From: an uncultured Bacteroidota bacterium
GTDB lineage: Bacteria > Bacteroidota > Bacteroidia > UKL13-3
Assembly (NCBI GenBank): GCA_903850915.1
Contig: CAINMV010000014.1
Span: 124,001-188,000, forward strand
Reading direction: 5' to 3'
Length of the DNA stretch: 64,000 bases
Shown in pieces: positions 19,492 to 28,391 of this stretch. The notes below the pieces were generated by a model. The model saw nothing but the letters and a program-made list of their open reading frames with translations. It had not been told where the DNA came from and did not search any database. The stretch's first letter is position 1. Each line of letters begins with the position of its first letter. Position numbers and translations under genes: made by a program.

Positions 19492-19539
19492 CTTATAAAA
19501 AAGGGAGTTAAACGTAAGTTTAACTCCCTTTTTTATAAG
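19492..19539. terminator. Bidirectional terminator, 22-bp perfect stem
   Basis: A perfect 22-bp inverted repeat with a GTAA tetraloop. Core arms are GGGAGTTAAAC and GTTTAACTCCC, flanked by runs of six A and six T. It sits between two convergent genes 12 nt from each stop, so it can terminate transcription from both sides. Confidence 0.92.
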
Positions 19540-19551
19540 TTTAGCTGAAAT

Positions 19552-20088
19552 TTATATTTGACCTATAATATGCCATTTTATATCAAATTTAAATTGAATC
19601 GCATGTGTAATGGCCTTATTTAAAAAGCCTTTAAAGTGATAGGTAACTTCGCTTGCCTTGGTGAATGCTGTTATATCTGAATTAGAATCGATGTCAGGGC
19701 TTAATTCCGTCAAACCAATATGCGGAATGGGATCTTTATGAGCTATCTGTTGTGAAGGTAAGGTTGCGCTACTTAACTCTACTTTTAGATAGTCTATTAT
19801 ATCAAAGGTTACCGGAATAGAGTCATTGTCGATGATTGTAACCTTAGCACTAAGCGGCTTTATGCTTATCAGATTGTCTAGGGTAAGGTTGTATTGAGAT
19901 AAAATAGAATCAAGATTGAATTTGAAATTTTCAGTGATATCGAAGGCTCCAACTCCTAATGTTGGCGATGCTATGGTTATCGATTTCCCCTCAATGTCAT
20001 GTCCGACCTGTATTTTTTTATTACAATCGGCATTACTGAATAGGATGATGGCCGAAACGCCAATAAATAGAGACTTTAGATAATTCAT
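19552..20088 (-). CDS. Exported protein of unknown function
   Basis: A 178-aa protein starting MNYLKSLFIGVSAIILF, a signal sequence ending near SNADC; the Cys could be lipidated but the -1 Asp does not fit a good lipobox. The mature part is rich in beta-prone residues and Asp/Ser/Thr, without a recognised domain. A longer frame reaches 20,208, but the added 40 residues look like untranslated upstream sequence and the internal start gives a proper signal peptide. It is monocistronic and convergent with the sigma factor gene. Confidence 0.6.
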   Translation of the reverse strand: MNYLKSLFIGVSAIILFSNADCNKKIQVGHDIEGKSITIASPTLGVGAFDITENFKFNLDSILSQYNLTLDNLISIKPLSAKVTIIDNDSIPVTFDIIDYLKVELSSATLPSQQIAHKDPIPHIGLTELSPDIDSNSDITAFTKASEVTYHFKGFLNKAITHAIQFKFDIKWHIIGQI

Positions 20089-20297
20089 ATTTTCATCTTT
20101 TAGTTGTTTTTGTCTTAGGATCTGTAATGCGAATATAGCATTTAATCTAAAATATTCCAATGTCGTTATTCTCGATTTTTCTTTTATCAATAACGCTGAT
20201 TGGACCATGGTTATTGAAAGTCTAAATAGATCAAGGGTTATATTTTAACCTAAAAGCGTTAAATCAAAAAAAACCTGAACAGTTCTATTGTGTTTCC

Positions 20298-20305
20298 TAT
20301 TTTTG
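20298..20305 (+). promoter_or_regulatory. Probable -7 element of the FTCD gene
   Basis: TATTTTTG matches TAnnTTTG exactly and ends 17 nt before the chosen ATG at 20,323. It supports that start over an in-frame ATG at 20,290, which would place the promoter inside the coding sequence. Confidence 0.6.
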
Positions 20306-20322
20306 CCACAAAGAATGTAACC

Positions 20323-22005
20323 ATGCAAAAAATTATAGAATGCGTACCTAATTTTAGTGAAGGAAATGATTTGGCGATTGTTAAGCAAATCACTGATGTG
20401 ATTGAAGCTGTGGAAGGCGTCAAATTACTTGATGTTGATCCTGGAAAGGCAACAAACAGAACGGTTGTAACTCTTGTTGGTAATCCTGAAGCAGTTATAG
20501 AGGCCGCTTTTCTTGCAATAAAAAAAGCGTCTGAAATAATTGATATGAGCAAGCATCATGGTGAACATCCTCGCATGGGAGCAACAGATGTTTGTCCTTT
20601 GATTCCAATAAGCAACATATCCATGGAGGAGACGGCCCAATATGCGCAGCGCTTGGCCGAGCGGGTAGGATTGGAGCTTTCCATTCCAGTTTATTTGTAC
20701 GAAGCTGCGCAAGCGAATCCTTCACGCAAAAATCTTAGTATAATTCGAGCAGGAGAATATGAAGGTTTTTTCAAGAAGATTCAAGAACCTGAATGGCATC
20801 CGGACTTTGGCCCTGCGATAATGCATGCTAAGGCCGGTGCTACAGTGATAGGGGCACGTGATTTCTTGGTTGCCTACAATGTAAATCTAAATACAAAATC
20901 AACACGACTCGCAAATAGTATCGCATTTGATATTCGCGAAAATGGTCGTGTTAAGCGCAAAGGTCATCATATAACAGGCGAAATAGAATTGGATGCTCAA
21001 GGGGAACCAGTTCGAATCCCAGGGTTGTTGAAGGAATGTAAAGCTATAGGTTGGTTCATCGACGAATATAATATCGCTCAGGTTAGTGTAAATCTTACCA
21101 ATTATAATGTAACTAGTGTTCACCAATGTTTTGAAACTAGCAGTGATTGTGCTAGCAAAAGAGGTTTGCGTGTTACCGGTAGTGAGTTGGTTGGGCTTAC
21201 ACCATTAAAGGCGCTTACGGATGCTGGAGAGTATTTCCTTCGAAAACAAGGCAGAAGTACTGGTGTCAGCGAAAAGGAAAAGATACATATTGCCGTTAGA
21301 TCACTTGGGCTCGATGAATTAGCGCCCTTCGACGCGAATAAAAAGATAATTGAATACGTACTTCGCGATAAAAAATATGCTCCGCTTGTAAACATGAAAC
21401 TAAATGATCTGGCTGATGAGACCGCATCTGAATCTCCAGCACCGGGTGGTGGAAGTATAAGTGCAGCTGTTGGAGCATTAGGAGCAGCACTTGGTACAAT
21501 GGTAGCAAATTTAAGTGCCGGTAAAAGAGGGTGGGAAGAACAAACACATGAATTCAGTAATTGGGCTAGTGACGGTCAAAAAATAAAAGATCGTCTTTTA
21601 TTTTTAGTGGATGAAGACACGGCATCATTTAACGCGGTGATGGCTGCGTATGGTTTACCCAAAAACACGGATGAGGAGAAAAGAACTCGAAGTGCTGCAA
21701 TTGAGGAGGCTAACACTTACGCAACACATATTCCATTGCAAGTGATGCAAACATCAGCAATGGCACTGCCATTGTTACATGCAATGGTTTCGAAAGGCAA
21801 TCCGAATAGCATTAGCGACGCGGGTGTTGGGGCATTATGCATTGGAACGGCAATTGAAGGGGCCTTTATGAATGTAAGAATAAACATTAAAGGTATGAAG
21901 GATAAAGTAAAGGCGGAAGGATTATTAAATGAGGCACGTCAAATAAGCGCACAATGTAAACTAATGATAGAAGAAATTATAGCAATCGTAGAAGTCGCTA
22001 TTTAA
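20323..22005 (+). CDS. ftcD: Bifunctional glutamate formimidoyltransferase / formimidoyltetrahydrofolate cyclodeaminase
   Basis: An enzyme of histidine degradation. It moves the formimino group from N-formimino-glutamate to tetrahydrofolate, then deaminates the product to methenyl-THF. The N-terminal formiminotransferase starts MQKIIECVPNFSEG, with HHGEHPRMGATDV near residue 78 and the substrate-domain motif GARDFLVAYNVNLNT. The cyclodeaminase domain occupies about residues 355-560 and contains SPAPGGGSISAA. The 560-aa length equals the fused form. Other hut genes are not nearby. Its last 8 bases overlap the end of the convergent glycosyltransferase gene. Confidence 0.95.
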   Translation: MQKIIECVPNFSEGNDLAIVKQITDVIEAVEGVKLLDVDPGKATNRTVVTLVGNPEAVIEAAFLAIKKASEIIDMSKHHGEHPRMGATDVCPLIPISNISMEETAQYAQRLAERVGLELSIPVYLYEAAQANPSRKNLSIIRAGEYEGFFKKIQEPEWHPDFGPAIMHAKAGATVIGARDFLVAYNVNLNTKSTRLANSIAFDIRENGRVKRKGHHITGEIELDAQGEPVRIPGLLKECKAIGWFIDEYNIAQVSVNLTNYNVTSVHQCFETSSDCASKRGLRVTGSELVGLTPLKALTDAGEYFLRKQGRSTGVSEKEKIHIAVRSLGLDELAPFDANKKIIEYVLRDKKYAPLVNMKLNDLADETASESPAPGGGSISAAVGALGAALGTMVANLSAGKRGWEEQTHEFSNWASDGQKIKDRLLFLVDEDTASFNAVMAAYGLPKNTDEEKRTRSAAIEEANTYATHIPLQVMQTSAMALPLLHAMVSKGNPNSISDAGVGALCIGTAIEGAFMNVRINIKGMKDKVKAEGLLNEARQISAQCKLMIEEIIAIVEVAI

Positions 22006-22873
22006 GTAGTTTATAGTTAGCATAAATGCCAATCGACTTTCCTGTGATTCGTTGAAGTGTTTTTTTTAGTCGGTCTTTAAAGGTCAACTTCGATTTCGAG
22101 ATGTCATGTTCAAAGCTCCAATTTACATTTTCAATCCAAGGTATGATAGAAGTAGGATGTGTCCCATTAAATTTTTCAAGATTATCTATATTACTATAGT
22201 CAAAGGTATGGGTGTTTGGTATATTCTTTTTCATCCAACTATCATCATGCCAAAGGCTATGAAAGTATTGTTGTTTTAATTGTTGCTTTTCAGGATGTTT
22301 AACCCATCCATAATGATGAATGAAGGCATCAACAGCTTTTACATTTAATTTCTGGTTCGGATGTTTGCGAAACCCCTGTGCATCACGATAGGAGAAAATA
22401 TCGTTTCGCTTTTTGATAATTCGGATTTCATTTTTATACCATGAACTCGAAGCTCCAATATAATCGTACGATCCATAAAAATGCCGATATGAAAAAAGCA
22501 ATCCATCAACATGTGAATCATTTTTCCAAAGTTCCATTGCATCTCTAATAACTTTATATTGGCTCTCATGAACTACCTCGTCGGCTTGAATATAGAAACA
22601 CCAGTCAGTGTCCTCTGGTATCATGGCATATGCTTTGTCTGTTTCTAATGCCAACACTCTTCCTCCTTCGCGTAATGAGTTATTCCACTCCGTTTCTTGT
22701 ATTATTATTTTTGCAGGGTCAATGCTTCGTATCAGGGCTAAAGTGTCGTCTTCGGATTGACCTACCGCTACGTATACTTTATCGCACAACGGCAATATAG
22801 AACGAATGGCAGCCTCTACGGGGTAGTCATACTTCAACGCATTTCGAATAAAGGTAAAGCCCGATACTTTCAC
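21998..22873 (-). CDS. Glycosyltransferase, GT-A fold (family 2-like)
   Basis: A protein of about 291 aa beginning VKVSGFTFIRNA, with a GT-A nucleotide-binding start. The metal-binding acidic motif lies in FYIQADEVVHE, in the place of a DXD. The conserved SYRHFYGSYDYI follows. Donor and acceptor cannot be told. I use a GTG start at 22,873, which gives the usual family N-terminus; a TTG 15 nt upstream is possible. Its 3' end overlaps the convergent ftcD gene by 8 bp. A cell-surface polysaccharide or glycan role is inference. Confidence 0.78.
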   Translation of the reverse strand: MKVSGFTFIRNALKYDYPVEAAIRSILPLCDKVYVAVGQSEDDTLALIRSIDPAKIIIQETEWNNSLREGGRVLALETDKAYAMIPEDTDWCFYIQADEVVHESQYKVIRDAMELWKNDSHVDGLLFSYRHFYGSYDYIGASSSWYKNEIRIIKKRNDIFSYRDAQGFRKHPNQKLNVKAVDAFIHHYGWVKHPEKQQLKQQYFHSLWHDDSWMKKNIPNTHTFDYSNIDNLEKFNGTHPTSIIPWIENVNWSFEHDISKSKLTFKDRLKKTLQRITGKSIGIYANYKLLK

Positions 22874-22932
22874 ACAGCGAAAATACAAATTGCAGAGGAG
22901 ATGAAGGTCATCATCAATCTTAAGAAGTTCAT

Positions 22933-23349
22933 TTATTGTAGACTGAAATTAATGGGTAATGTGAAGGCTACATTAACTGCTTTCCCGTTTTGCCTTCCTG
23001 GTTTCCATTGAGGCATAGCGTTCACTACTCGCAATGCCTCTTCATCGCATCCAGATCCAACACCTCTTGCGATTATTGCATTTTCGATTTTGCCAATAGA
23101 GTTCACTGTAAATCTTACAATTACTTTTCCTTGTATCTGCTTTTCTTTGGCTTGCGTTGGATAATGTATGTTTTTACTCAAATAGTCTACTAAAGCGCTT
23201 TGACCACCAGGAAATTCAGGCATCTGTTCCACCATCACAAACACCTCGGGTTGGTTTTTAGGAGGTTGAGGTGTATCTTCTGCTATTATTGTTTGCGAGT
23301 AAGTAGTTGAAACGGTTAAGAAAAGAACAAAAAGCAAGAATTTGGACAT
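22933..23349 (-). CDS. TonB C-terminal domain protein (secreted)
   Basis: A 138-aa protein with a cleavable-looking signal peptide (MSKFLLFVLFLTVSTTYSQ), a short proline-containing linker, and a TonB C-terminal domain at about 50-138: MPEFPGGQSAL, YPTQAKEKQIQGKVIVRF, IGKIENA and MPQWKPGRQNGK. It lacks the N-terminal membrane anchor and long Pro/Lys spacer of a working TonB, so it is more likely one of the free periplasmic TonB-domain proteins common in Bacteroidota. A strong promoter match lies upstream. Confidence 0.85.
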   Translation of the reverse strand: MSKFLLFVLFLTVSTTYSQTIIAEDTPQPPKNQPEVFVMVEQMPEFPGGQSALVDYLSKNIHYPTQAKEKQIQGKVIVRFTVNSIGKIENAIIARGVGSGCDEEALRVVNAMPQWKPGRQNGKAVNVAFTLPINFSLQ

Positions 23350-23374
23350 AAAAAAGGGTAGAGTTTAATATTCT

Positions 23375-23406
23375 CAAAAATAACATTTTCTCTTATCCCC
23401 TGCAAA
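23375..23406 (-). promoter_or_regulatory. Sigma-A promoter of the TonB-domain gene
   Basis: On the minus strand TTTG is followed after exactly 20 nt by TATTTTTG (the -7 element at 23,375-23,382). Both elements and the spacing fit the Bacteroidota consensus TTG-N19-21-TAnnTTTG. The start codon is 25 nt downstream. Confidence 0.7.
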
Positions 23407-23437
23407 TTCAGTTTATTTGCATAAAAAAATACAGTAC

Positions 23438-25510
23438 GTGATTACTAAAGAGATTTTGTTAAAAGCTTGGCAATTAATGTGCACATCACGCCGAATGGCT
23501 GAGTTGTACGACGAGAACCGTCAGATTACCAAATATGTGCATAGTACCAGCAAAGGACATGAGGCAATTCAGCTCTCTGTGGGCTTGCAGCTCAAATCAA
23601 TTGACTACGCAGCTCCGTATTATCGCGACGAAAGCATGTTGCTAGGAATGGGCTTCACACCATATGAATTAATGCTGCAATTGCTTACAAAAGCAGATGA
23701 TCCATTTAGTGGCGGCAGAACGTATTATGCCCACCCGAGTAGCAAAGTTGCCGACAAACCCAAGATGCCGCATCAAAGCAGTGCCACTGGCATGCAAGCG
23801 ATTCCAGCTACGGGTATGGCTCACGCACTCTCTTATTTTGAAAGTCAAAACATTTTACGTGAAGATCAAAAGGGTGAAAATGGAGAGCTTCCAATTGTTT
23901 TATGCTCATTGGGTGATGGTTGTGTTACGGAAGGCGAGGTGAGTGAGGCATTTCAAATGGCAGTATTAAAGCAATTACCCATTTTTTATTTGGTTCAAGA
24001 TAATGATTGGGCTATTAGCGCATCGGCACAAGAGATGCGTGCTATGGATGCCTACGAATTTGCTGCCGGTTTCAAAGGTATGGAACGACTTCGTTGTGAT
24101 GGTACTAATATGCTTGAATGTTGGGACCAAGTTAAGCACTGTATTAAGTATGTGCGTGAACATCGAAAGCCGATACTATTACATGTTAAGTGTCCGCTTT
24201 TAGGACATCATACAAGTGGTGTGCGTAAGGAATTTTATCGATCTGATGAAGATATGGCGATTCATACTGCGAAGGATCCTTTTCCAAAATTACGAAGTCT
24301 ATTAAGTGATAATTATTTCACCACTGAGGCAGAACTTGAAGGTATTAATAATGCAGCACGTCTTTTAGCAGAGGAAGATTTTGCAAAGGCCGTAGATGCT
24401 AATGAGCCAGCGCCTGATAGTGTTGTATTGCATGAATTCGCTCCAACGCCAATCTCAGAAGAAAAAGGGGTTCGCGCTCCTGTAGGCAGGGAGCCCGTAA
24501 TGATGGTAGATGCAGCTCTTTTTGCATGTAAGGAAATATTACAAAAACATCCAGAAGCGCTTTTATATGGTCAAGATGTAGGAGGCACTTTAGGCGGTGT
24601 GTTCCGGGAAGCCGCAACATTAGCAAGGACATTTGGAGATCATCGTGTGTTTAATACCCCAATTCAAGAGGCTTATATTGTTGGTTCCACAGCTGGCATG
24701 AGTGCCGTTGGCGCTAGGCCAATCGTAGAAATTCAATTTGCCGATTATATATGGTCGGCTGTAAACCAGCTTGTGGTGGAGCTAAGTAAAAGTTGTTACC
24801 TCACCATGGGGAAATACCCAATTTCGTCGGTAATACGTGTACCTTGTGGTGCATATATTGGAGGTGGCCCATATCATAGTGGTTGTATCGAAAGTGCCAT
24901 ACTCAGTGTACGTGGCATAAAGGTGGTATATCCAAGTAATGCTGCCGATATGAAAGGGTTATTAAAATCGGCATATTATGATCCAAATCCCGTGGTGGTT
25001 TTTGAACATAAAGGGTTGTATTGGAGTAAAGTTCCTGGAACTGAAATGGCTCGAACCATTGAGCCCGATGAAGATTACGTGGTTCCAATTGGAAAAGGAA
25101 GAATTGCACTCGAAGCAAGTGAAACAAATATTAGTCGGGGAGAGAGTTGCGTTATTATAACATATGGAATGGGCGTATATTGGGCTTTAGCAGCGGAAAA
25201 ACAGTTTGAAGGGAAGGTAGAAATTGTGGATCTTAGATCGCTATACCCTTGCGATGAGGCTTTAGTATTTGAGCGCGTTAAACTACATGGAAAAGTGATT
25301 GTGCTTACCGAGGAACAGCTCCTTAATAGCTTTGCAGAGGCCTTAGCTGGTCGAATTCAAAAACATTGTTTTCGTTCGCTCGATGCACCAGTAGAAACAG
25401 TTGGATCTCTTAATATCCCAGCGGTAGCGCTTAATATTGGGTTAGAAAAGGCGATGTTGCCGAATGCAGAAAAATTAGGAGTCGTAATTGGCAAGTTGCT
25501 TAGCGAATAA
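23438..25510 (+). CDS. 2-oxoacid dehydrogenase E1, fused alpha and beta subunits (branched-chain type)
   Basis: A thiamine-diphosphate enzyme of about 690 aa joining E1 alpha (to about residue 340) and E1 beta (from about 350). The alpha half has TSKGHEAIQL, YYRDES, and the ThDP motif starting GDG (159-161) and ending QDNDW in place of the classic NN. The beta half has LYGQDVGGTLGGVF, NTPIQEAYIVG, ARPIVEIQFADY, RVPCGAYIGGGPYHSG and DLRSLYPCD. Such fusions in Bacteroidota are usually annotated as 2-oxoisovalerate dehydrogenase E1; the true substrate is not fixed by sequence. No E2 or E3 gene is adjacent. The start is uncertain: GTG at 23,438 is used, with TTG at 23,417 as the alternative. Confidence 0.88.
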   Translation: MITKEILLKAWQLMCTSRRMAELYDENRQITKYVHSTSKGHEAIQLSVGLQLKSIDYAAPYYRDESMLLGMGFTPYELMLQLLTKADDPFSGGRTYYAHPSSKVADKPKMPHQSSATGMQAIPATGMAHALSYFESQNILREDQKGENGELPIVLCSLGDGCVTEGEVSEAFQMAVLKQLPIFYLVQDNDWAISASAQEMRAMDAYEFAAGFKGMERLRCDGTNMLECWDQVKHCIKYVREHRKPILLHVKCPLLGHHTSGVRKEFYRSDEDMAIHTAKDPFPKLRSLLSDNYFTTEAELEGINNAARLLAEEDFAKAVDANEPAPDSVVLHEFAPTPISEEKGVRAPVGREPVMMVDAALFACKEILQKHPEALLYGQDVGGTLGGVFREAATLARTFGDHRVFNTPIQEAYIVGSTAGMSAVGARPIVEIQFADYIWSAVNQLVVELSKSCYLTMGKYPISSVIRVPCGAYIGGGPYHSGCIESAILSVRGIKVVYPSNAADMKGLLKSAYYDPNPVVVFEHKGLYWSKVPGTEMARTIEPDEDYVVPIGKGRIALEASETNISRGESCVIITYGMGVYWALAAEKQFEGKVEIVDLRSLYPCDEALVFERVKLHGKVIVLTEEQLLNSFAEALAGRIQKHCFRSLDAPVETVGSLNIPAVALNIGLEKAMLPNAEKLGVVIGKLLSE

Positions 25511-25561
25511 TATTCGGCGTATCGAAATCAGACCAAAATTCAATCAATCCATCGCATTCCT

Positions 25562-25569
25562 TATCTTTG
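25562..25569 (+). promoter_or_regulatory. Probable -7 element of the methyltransferase gene
   Basis: TATCTTTG, a perfect TAnnTTTG match, ends 19 nt before the ATG of the methyltransferase gene. No TTG is found at the ideal upstream distance. Confidence 0.6.
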
Positions 25570-25588
25570 CATTTTAAATTTATAACAC

Positions 25589-26371
25589 ATGGCCGGAACT
25601 CGTGAAAGACCTTCTTTCGAAGAAGCTAATAACGTAACTGTTAAACGTTGCTTTTATGCATACGAATATGCTCGTCAGTATATAACTGGTAAAAACGTTG
25701 CCGATATCGGTTGCGGTCCTGCCTACGGCAGCAGTGATATGGCAAAATATGCCACCAGTGTAACGGGTGTGGATTATTCACAAGAAACTATTGATGATAA
25801 TGCTAAGCAGCATGCATCAGTAAAGAATTTAAGTTTTGTGAGAAGTGTGGTTCCTCCAATAAATTTACTAGATGAAAGTATGGATGTGGTCACTGCATTT
25901 CAATTTATCGAACACATTCACGACCAAGCGGGTTTTATTAAAGATGTATACCGTGTGCTTAAACCCGGAGGTGTGTTTTTATGCACCACCCCGAACGAAA
26001 AAATGAGCATTGCTCGTAACCCTTTCCATATTCATGAAATGACCTTTGCAGAAATGCGAAATGAGGCGACCAAAGTTTTTGGGTCAAGTGGCTTTGAATT
26101 AATGGGATTACAAGGCAATGAAAAGGTAAATACTTATTATTCAGAGAACAGTAAATGGGTAAAGCGAATCATGAAATGGGATGTTTTAGGTATTCATAAA
26201 ATCCTACCAGCCTCTCTATTAATTAAGCCATACAATTGGATTACAACGCTTATGCGTGATCAACTGAAAGAAAAGAATGATGCCACATTGGAGATTGGAA
26301 CAAAGGACTTCTTTCTCCAAAAAGAGCACCTCGAAAACACTTGGGATATTTATCTTGTTGCTAAAAAGTAA
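25589..26371 (+). CDS. Class I SAM-dependent methyltransferase
   Basis: A 260-aa Rossmann methyltransferase. The SAM site is VADIGCGPAYGSSDMA (about 38-53), with the acidic motif TGVDYSQETI. Motif II is DVVTAFQFIEHI, followed by VLKPGGVFLCTTPNE. The substrate is unknown. Its stop overlaps the ATG of the next small gene as TAATG, so the two are coupled. Confidence 0.9.
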   Translation: MAGTRERPSFEEANNVTVKRCFYAYEYARQYITGKNVADIGCGPAYGSSDMAKYATSVTGVDYSQETIDDNAKQHASVKNLSFVRSVVPPINLLDESMDVVTAFQFIEHIHDQAGFIKDVYRVLKPGGVFLCTTPNEKMSIARNPFHIHEMTFAEMRNEATKVFGSSGFELMGLQGNEKVNTYYSENSKWVKRIMKWDVLGIHKILPASLLIKPYNWITTLMRDQLKEKNDATLEIGTKDFFLQKEHLENTWDIYLVAKK

Positions 26372-26649
26372 TGTTTCGATTAATATCGACTCTTTTTCTG
26401 TTTTGTTTTTTGTTTGTTGCAATACATGGGTTTTCGTTGCCGCCTGATTCTATGGTGGTCGGCAAAATAAAGAACGGGAAGCATGTGGGTAATTGGCGTT
26501 ATTACAATACGAATATGAAGGTTATCAAAATAGTGAAGTATCGGCACGGAGGAATTTACCGAACCTATATTTTTAATGAGAAGGGGCAAGCGATACAGCG
26601 GATTAATCGTCGCGGTGTGGTTACCAAACTTCGAGCCTGTGGCTGTTAA
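26371..26649 (+). CDS. Small secreted protein with MORN-like motif
   Basis: A 92-aa protein with a signal peptide (about 1-21), then GKIKNGKHVGNWRYYN, which resembles one unit of the degenerate MORN repeat (G-x-x-x-x-G-x-x-x-G-x-W-x-x-Y), and a basic C-terminus ending RACGC with two cysteines. Start overlap with the methyltransferase (TAATG) implies co-translation. Function unknown; a link to the methyltransferase is only suggested by the coupling. Confidence 0.7.
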   Translation: MFRLISTLFLFCFLFVAIHGFSLPPDSMVVGKIKNGKHVGNWRYYNTNMKVIKIVKYRHGGIYRTYIFNEKGQAIQRINRRGVVTKLRACGC

Positions 26650-26654
26650 AAAAA

Positions 26655-26684
26655 ATAAAGCCCTCAAGTCAGAGAGGGCTTTAT
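26655..26684 (+). terminator. Terminator hairpin after the MORN-like gene
   Basis: An 11-bp perfect stem (ATAAAGCCCTC / GAGGGCTTTAT) with an 8-nt loop, 5 nt after the stop codon and followed by a pyrimidine-rich tract (CTCTTTTC). The remaining 150 bp to the next gene show nothing else. Confidence 0.75.
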
Positions 26685-26836
26685 CTCTTTTCATAAGTTT
26701 AGGTTTGAAGAAGTTCTCAACTTTTTTAACCTACCATCATTTTTGTAAGGCAAAGCTAATTTATTGTTACAAATGCTACTATCAATAAATAATCAAAAGG
26801 TAGCAATTAACAAGCATAAAATGCCAAGGCTGTAAA

Positions 26837-28369
26837 TTACAATTCGCTGGGTAAAACTTGAAATTCTTCACTGAAACATTTAGTAAAATACGCAGGGCTG
26901 CTAAATCCAACGCTGTAACATACTTCCGAAATATTGCCTTCTCGTTTCTCTATCATCAGCTTTGCTCTATTTAGACGATGCTTTCGAATAAAGAGGTTGG
27001 GTGTTATATTTATTAAGGCTTTGAGTTTTCTATTGAGTTGAGATGAACTCATCGCCACTTCATCGCTTAAATCATCAACAGAAAGATTTTCATTCATAAG
27101 ATTGGCATCAACAAACATTGTTAGCTTTTCAATAAATTTAAGCTCACGCTCGGAGTATTTTAGCCGGCTGTTGGCAATGGGCTTCCCTGAATAATACTTA
27201 TGAAGTCGTTCTCTTTTATCTAGTAAATTCTTCATTCTCGCTTCCAATTCAAAAGCGTTGAATGGCTTTGAAAGATAATCATCTGCACCAAATTCAAAGC
27301 CTTGAATTCGTTTTTCGCTAGCACTAATAGAGGTGAGTAGAACAATAGGAATATGGCTAGTTCTAGTGTCTTTTTTGATTTGCTCGCAAAGCTCAAACCC
27401 ATTCATTCGAGGCATCATAATATCGCTAACAATAATATCGGGAATTTTCGAAATTGTTTTCTCAAAAGCCTCTAAGCCATCGCAGGCAGTTATAACGTGA
27501 TATGATTTTTGAAAGAAGTTAATCAAGTAACTTCGTAAGTCGTCATTATCGTCCACCAAAAGCAGCATTGGTAAAAGTGAATCATTTTCAGATAAACTTA
27601 CGTCATCATGATTAGTTATTTTCTGGTTTTTCTCGTTAAAATTTTGTATTGTTTTTTCATAAGATATTGCAGCGGTGGCTAATTTAATTGGAATTTTAAG
27701 GGTGAACTCAGATCCTTTATCAACAACACTTTTAGCAGATATCTCTCCTCCCATTAATGTGGTAAGTTCCTTGCACAACGAAAGCCCAATGCCTGTTCCA
27801 TCCTGATCCACAAAACGGCGTGTGTCCCCCTGGTAAAAACGATCAAAAACAAAAGGAAGTTTTTCTTTGGTTATTCCTATCCCACTGTCGGTGACTACCA
27901 AATGCAATAATTTCTCATTTATTAAAGATAACTGGACCGTTACCTTACCTCCTGTTTTTGTGAATTTAGAAGCGTTTGAAACAAGATTTGACAGCACTTT
28001 TTCGAATTTATCTTTATCAAATAATATTGGCAAAGATTTGAAGTCGGAATAGAATAATAAACTAATCTTTTTATGCGAAATAAAAGCTTTGAAGGTGTTT
28101 AACAGTTGTTGAATGAAAAGCACGATATCACCCTGGTCCTCCTGCAATATCATACTTTTATTCTCCAATTTACTGATGTCCAACATCTCATTAATGAGTT
28201 TGAGAAGCTTGTTGGCGTTGTTTCGTATAATCTCTGCATTTAACTTCGCTTCATCGTCTTGCGAGTCATTCAGGATTTGTTGTGCAGGACTTAAAATGAG
28301 CGTAAGAGGTGTGCGAAATTCGTGAACAATATTCGAATAAAAGGCACTTAATTTATTCTCTGTGTCCAT
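26837..28369 (-). CDS. Hybrid histidine kinase / response regulator / AraC regulator lacking a sensor domain
   Basis: A 510-aa one-protein two-component system. HisKA comes first with phospho-acceptor His16 in IVHEFRTPL. The ATPase has N-box Asn132, DSGIGI (161-166) and GTGIGLSL (191-198). The receiver has DD at 273-274, phospho-acceptor Asp316 and Lys368. A C-terminal AraC-type HTH (about 420-510) follows. It resembles the C-terminal half of Bacteroidota hybrid two-component regulators, but the usual periplasmic beta-propeller, Y_Y_Y domain and membrane segment are absent, so it should be cytosolic. A perfect -7 element lies just upstream and valS ends 52 nt before the gene, so the short form looks genuine. 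Confidence 0.9.
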   Translation of the reverse strand: MDTENKLSAFYSNIVHEFRTPLTLILSPAQQILNDSQDDEAKLNAEIIRNNANKLLKLINEMLDISKLENKSMILQEDQGDIVLFIQQLLNTFKAFISHKKISLLFYSDFKSLPILFDKDKFEKVLSNLVSNASKFTKTGGKVTVQLSLINEKLLHLVVTDSGIGITKEKLPFVFDRFYQGDTRRFVDQDGTGIGLSLCKELTTLMGGEISAKSVVDKGSEFTLKIPIKLATAAISYEKTIQNFNEKNQKITNHDDVSLSENDSLLPMLLLVDDNDDLRSYLINFFQKSYHVITACDGLEAFEKTISKIPDIIVSDIMMPRMNGFELCEQIKKDTRTSHIPIVLLTSISASEKRIQGFEFGADDYLSKPFNAFELEARMKNLLDKRERLHKYYSGKPIANSRLKYSERELKFIEKLTMFVDANLMNENLSVDDLSDEVAMSSSQLNRKLKALINITPNLFIRKHRLNRAKLMIEKREGNISEVCYSVGFSSPAYFTKCFSEEFQVLPSEL

Positions 28370-28391
28370 AGAAATAAGCTTGAGTTATATC

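Noticed and set aside
20089-20208. 40-codon extension of the unknown exported protein
   Set aside because: It would bury the signal peptide; the ATG at 20,088 gives a normal signal sequence.
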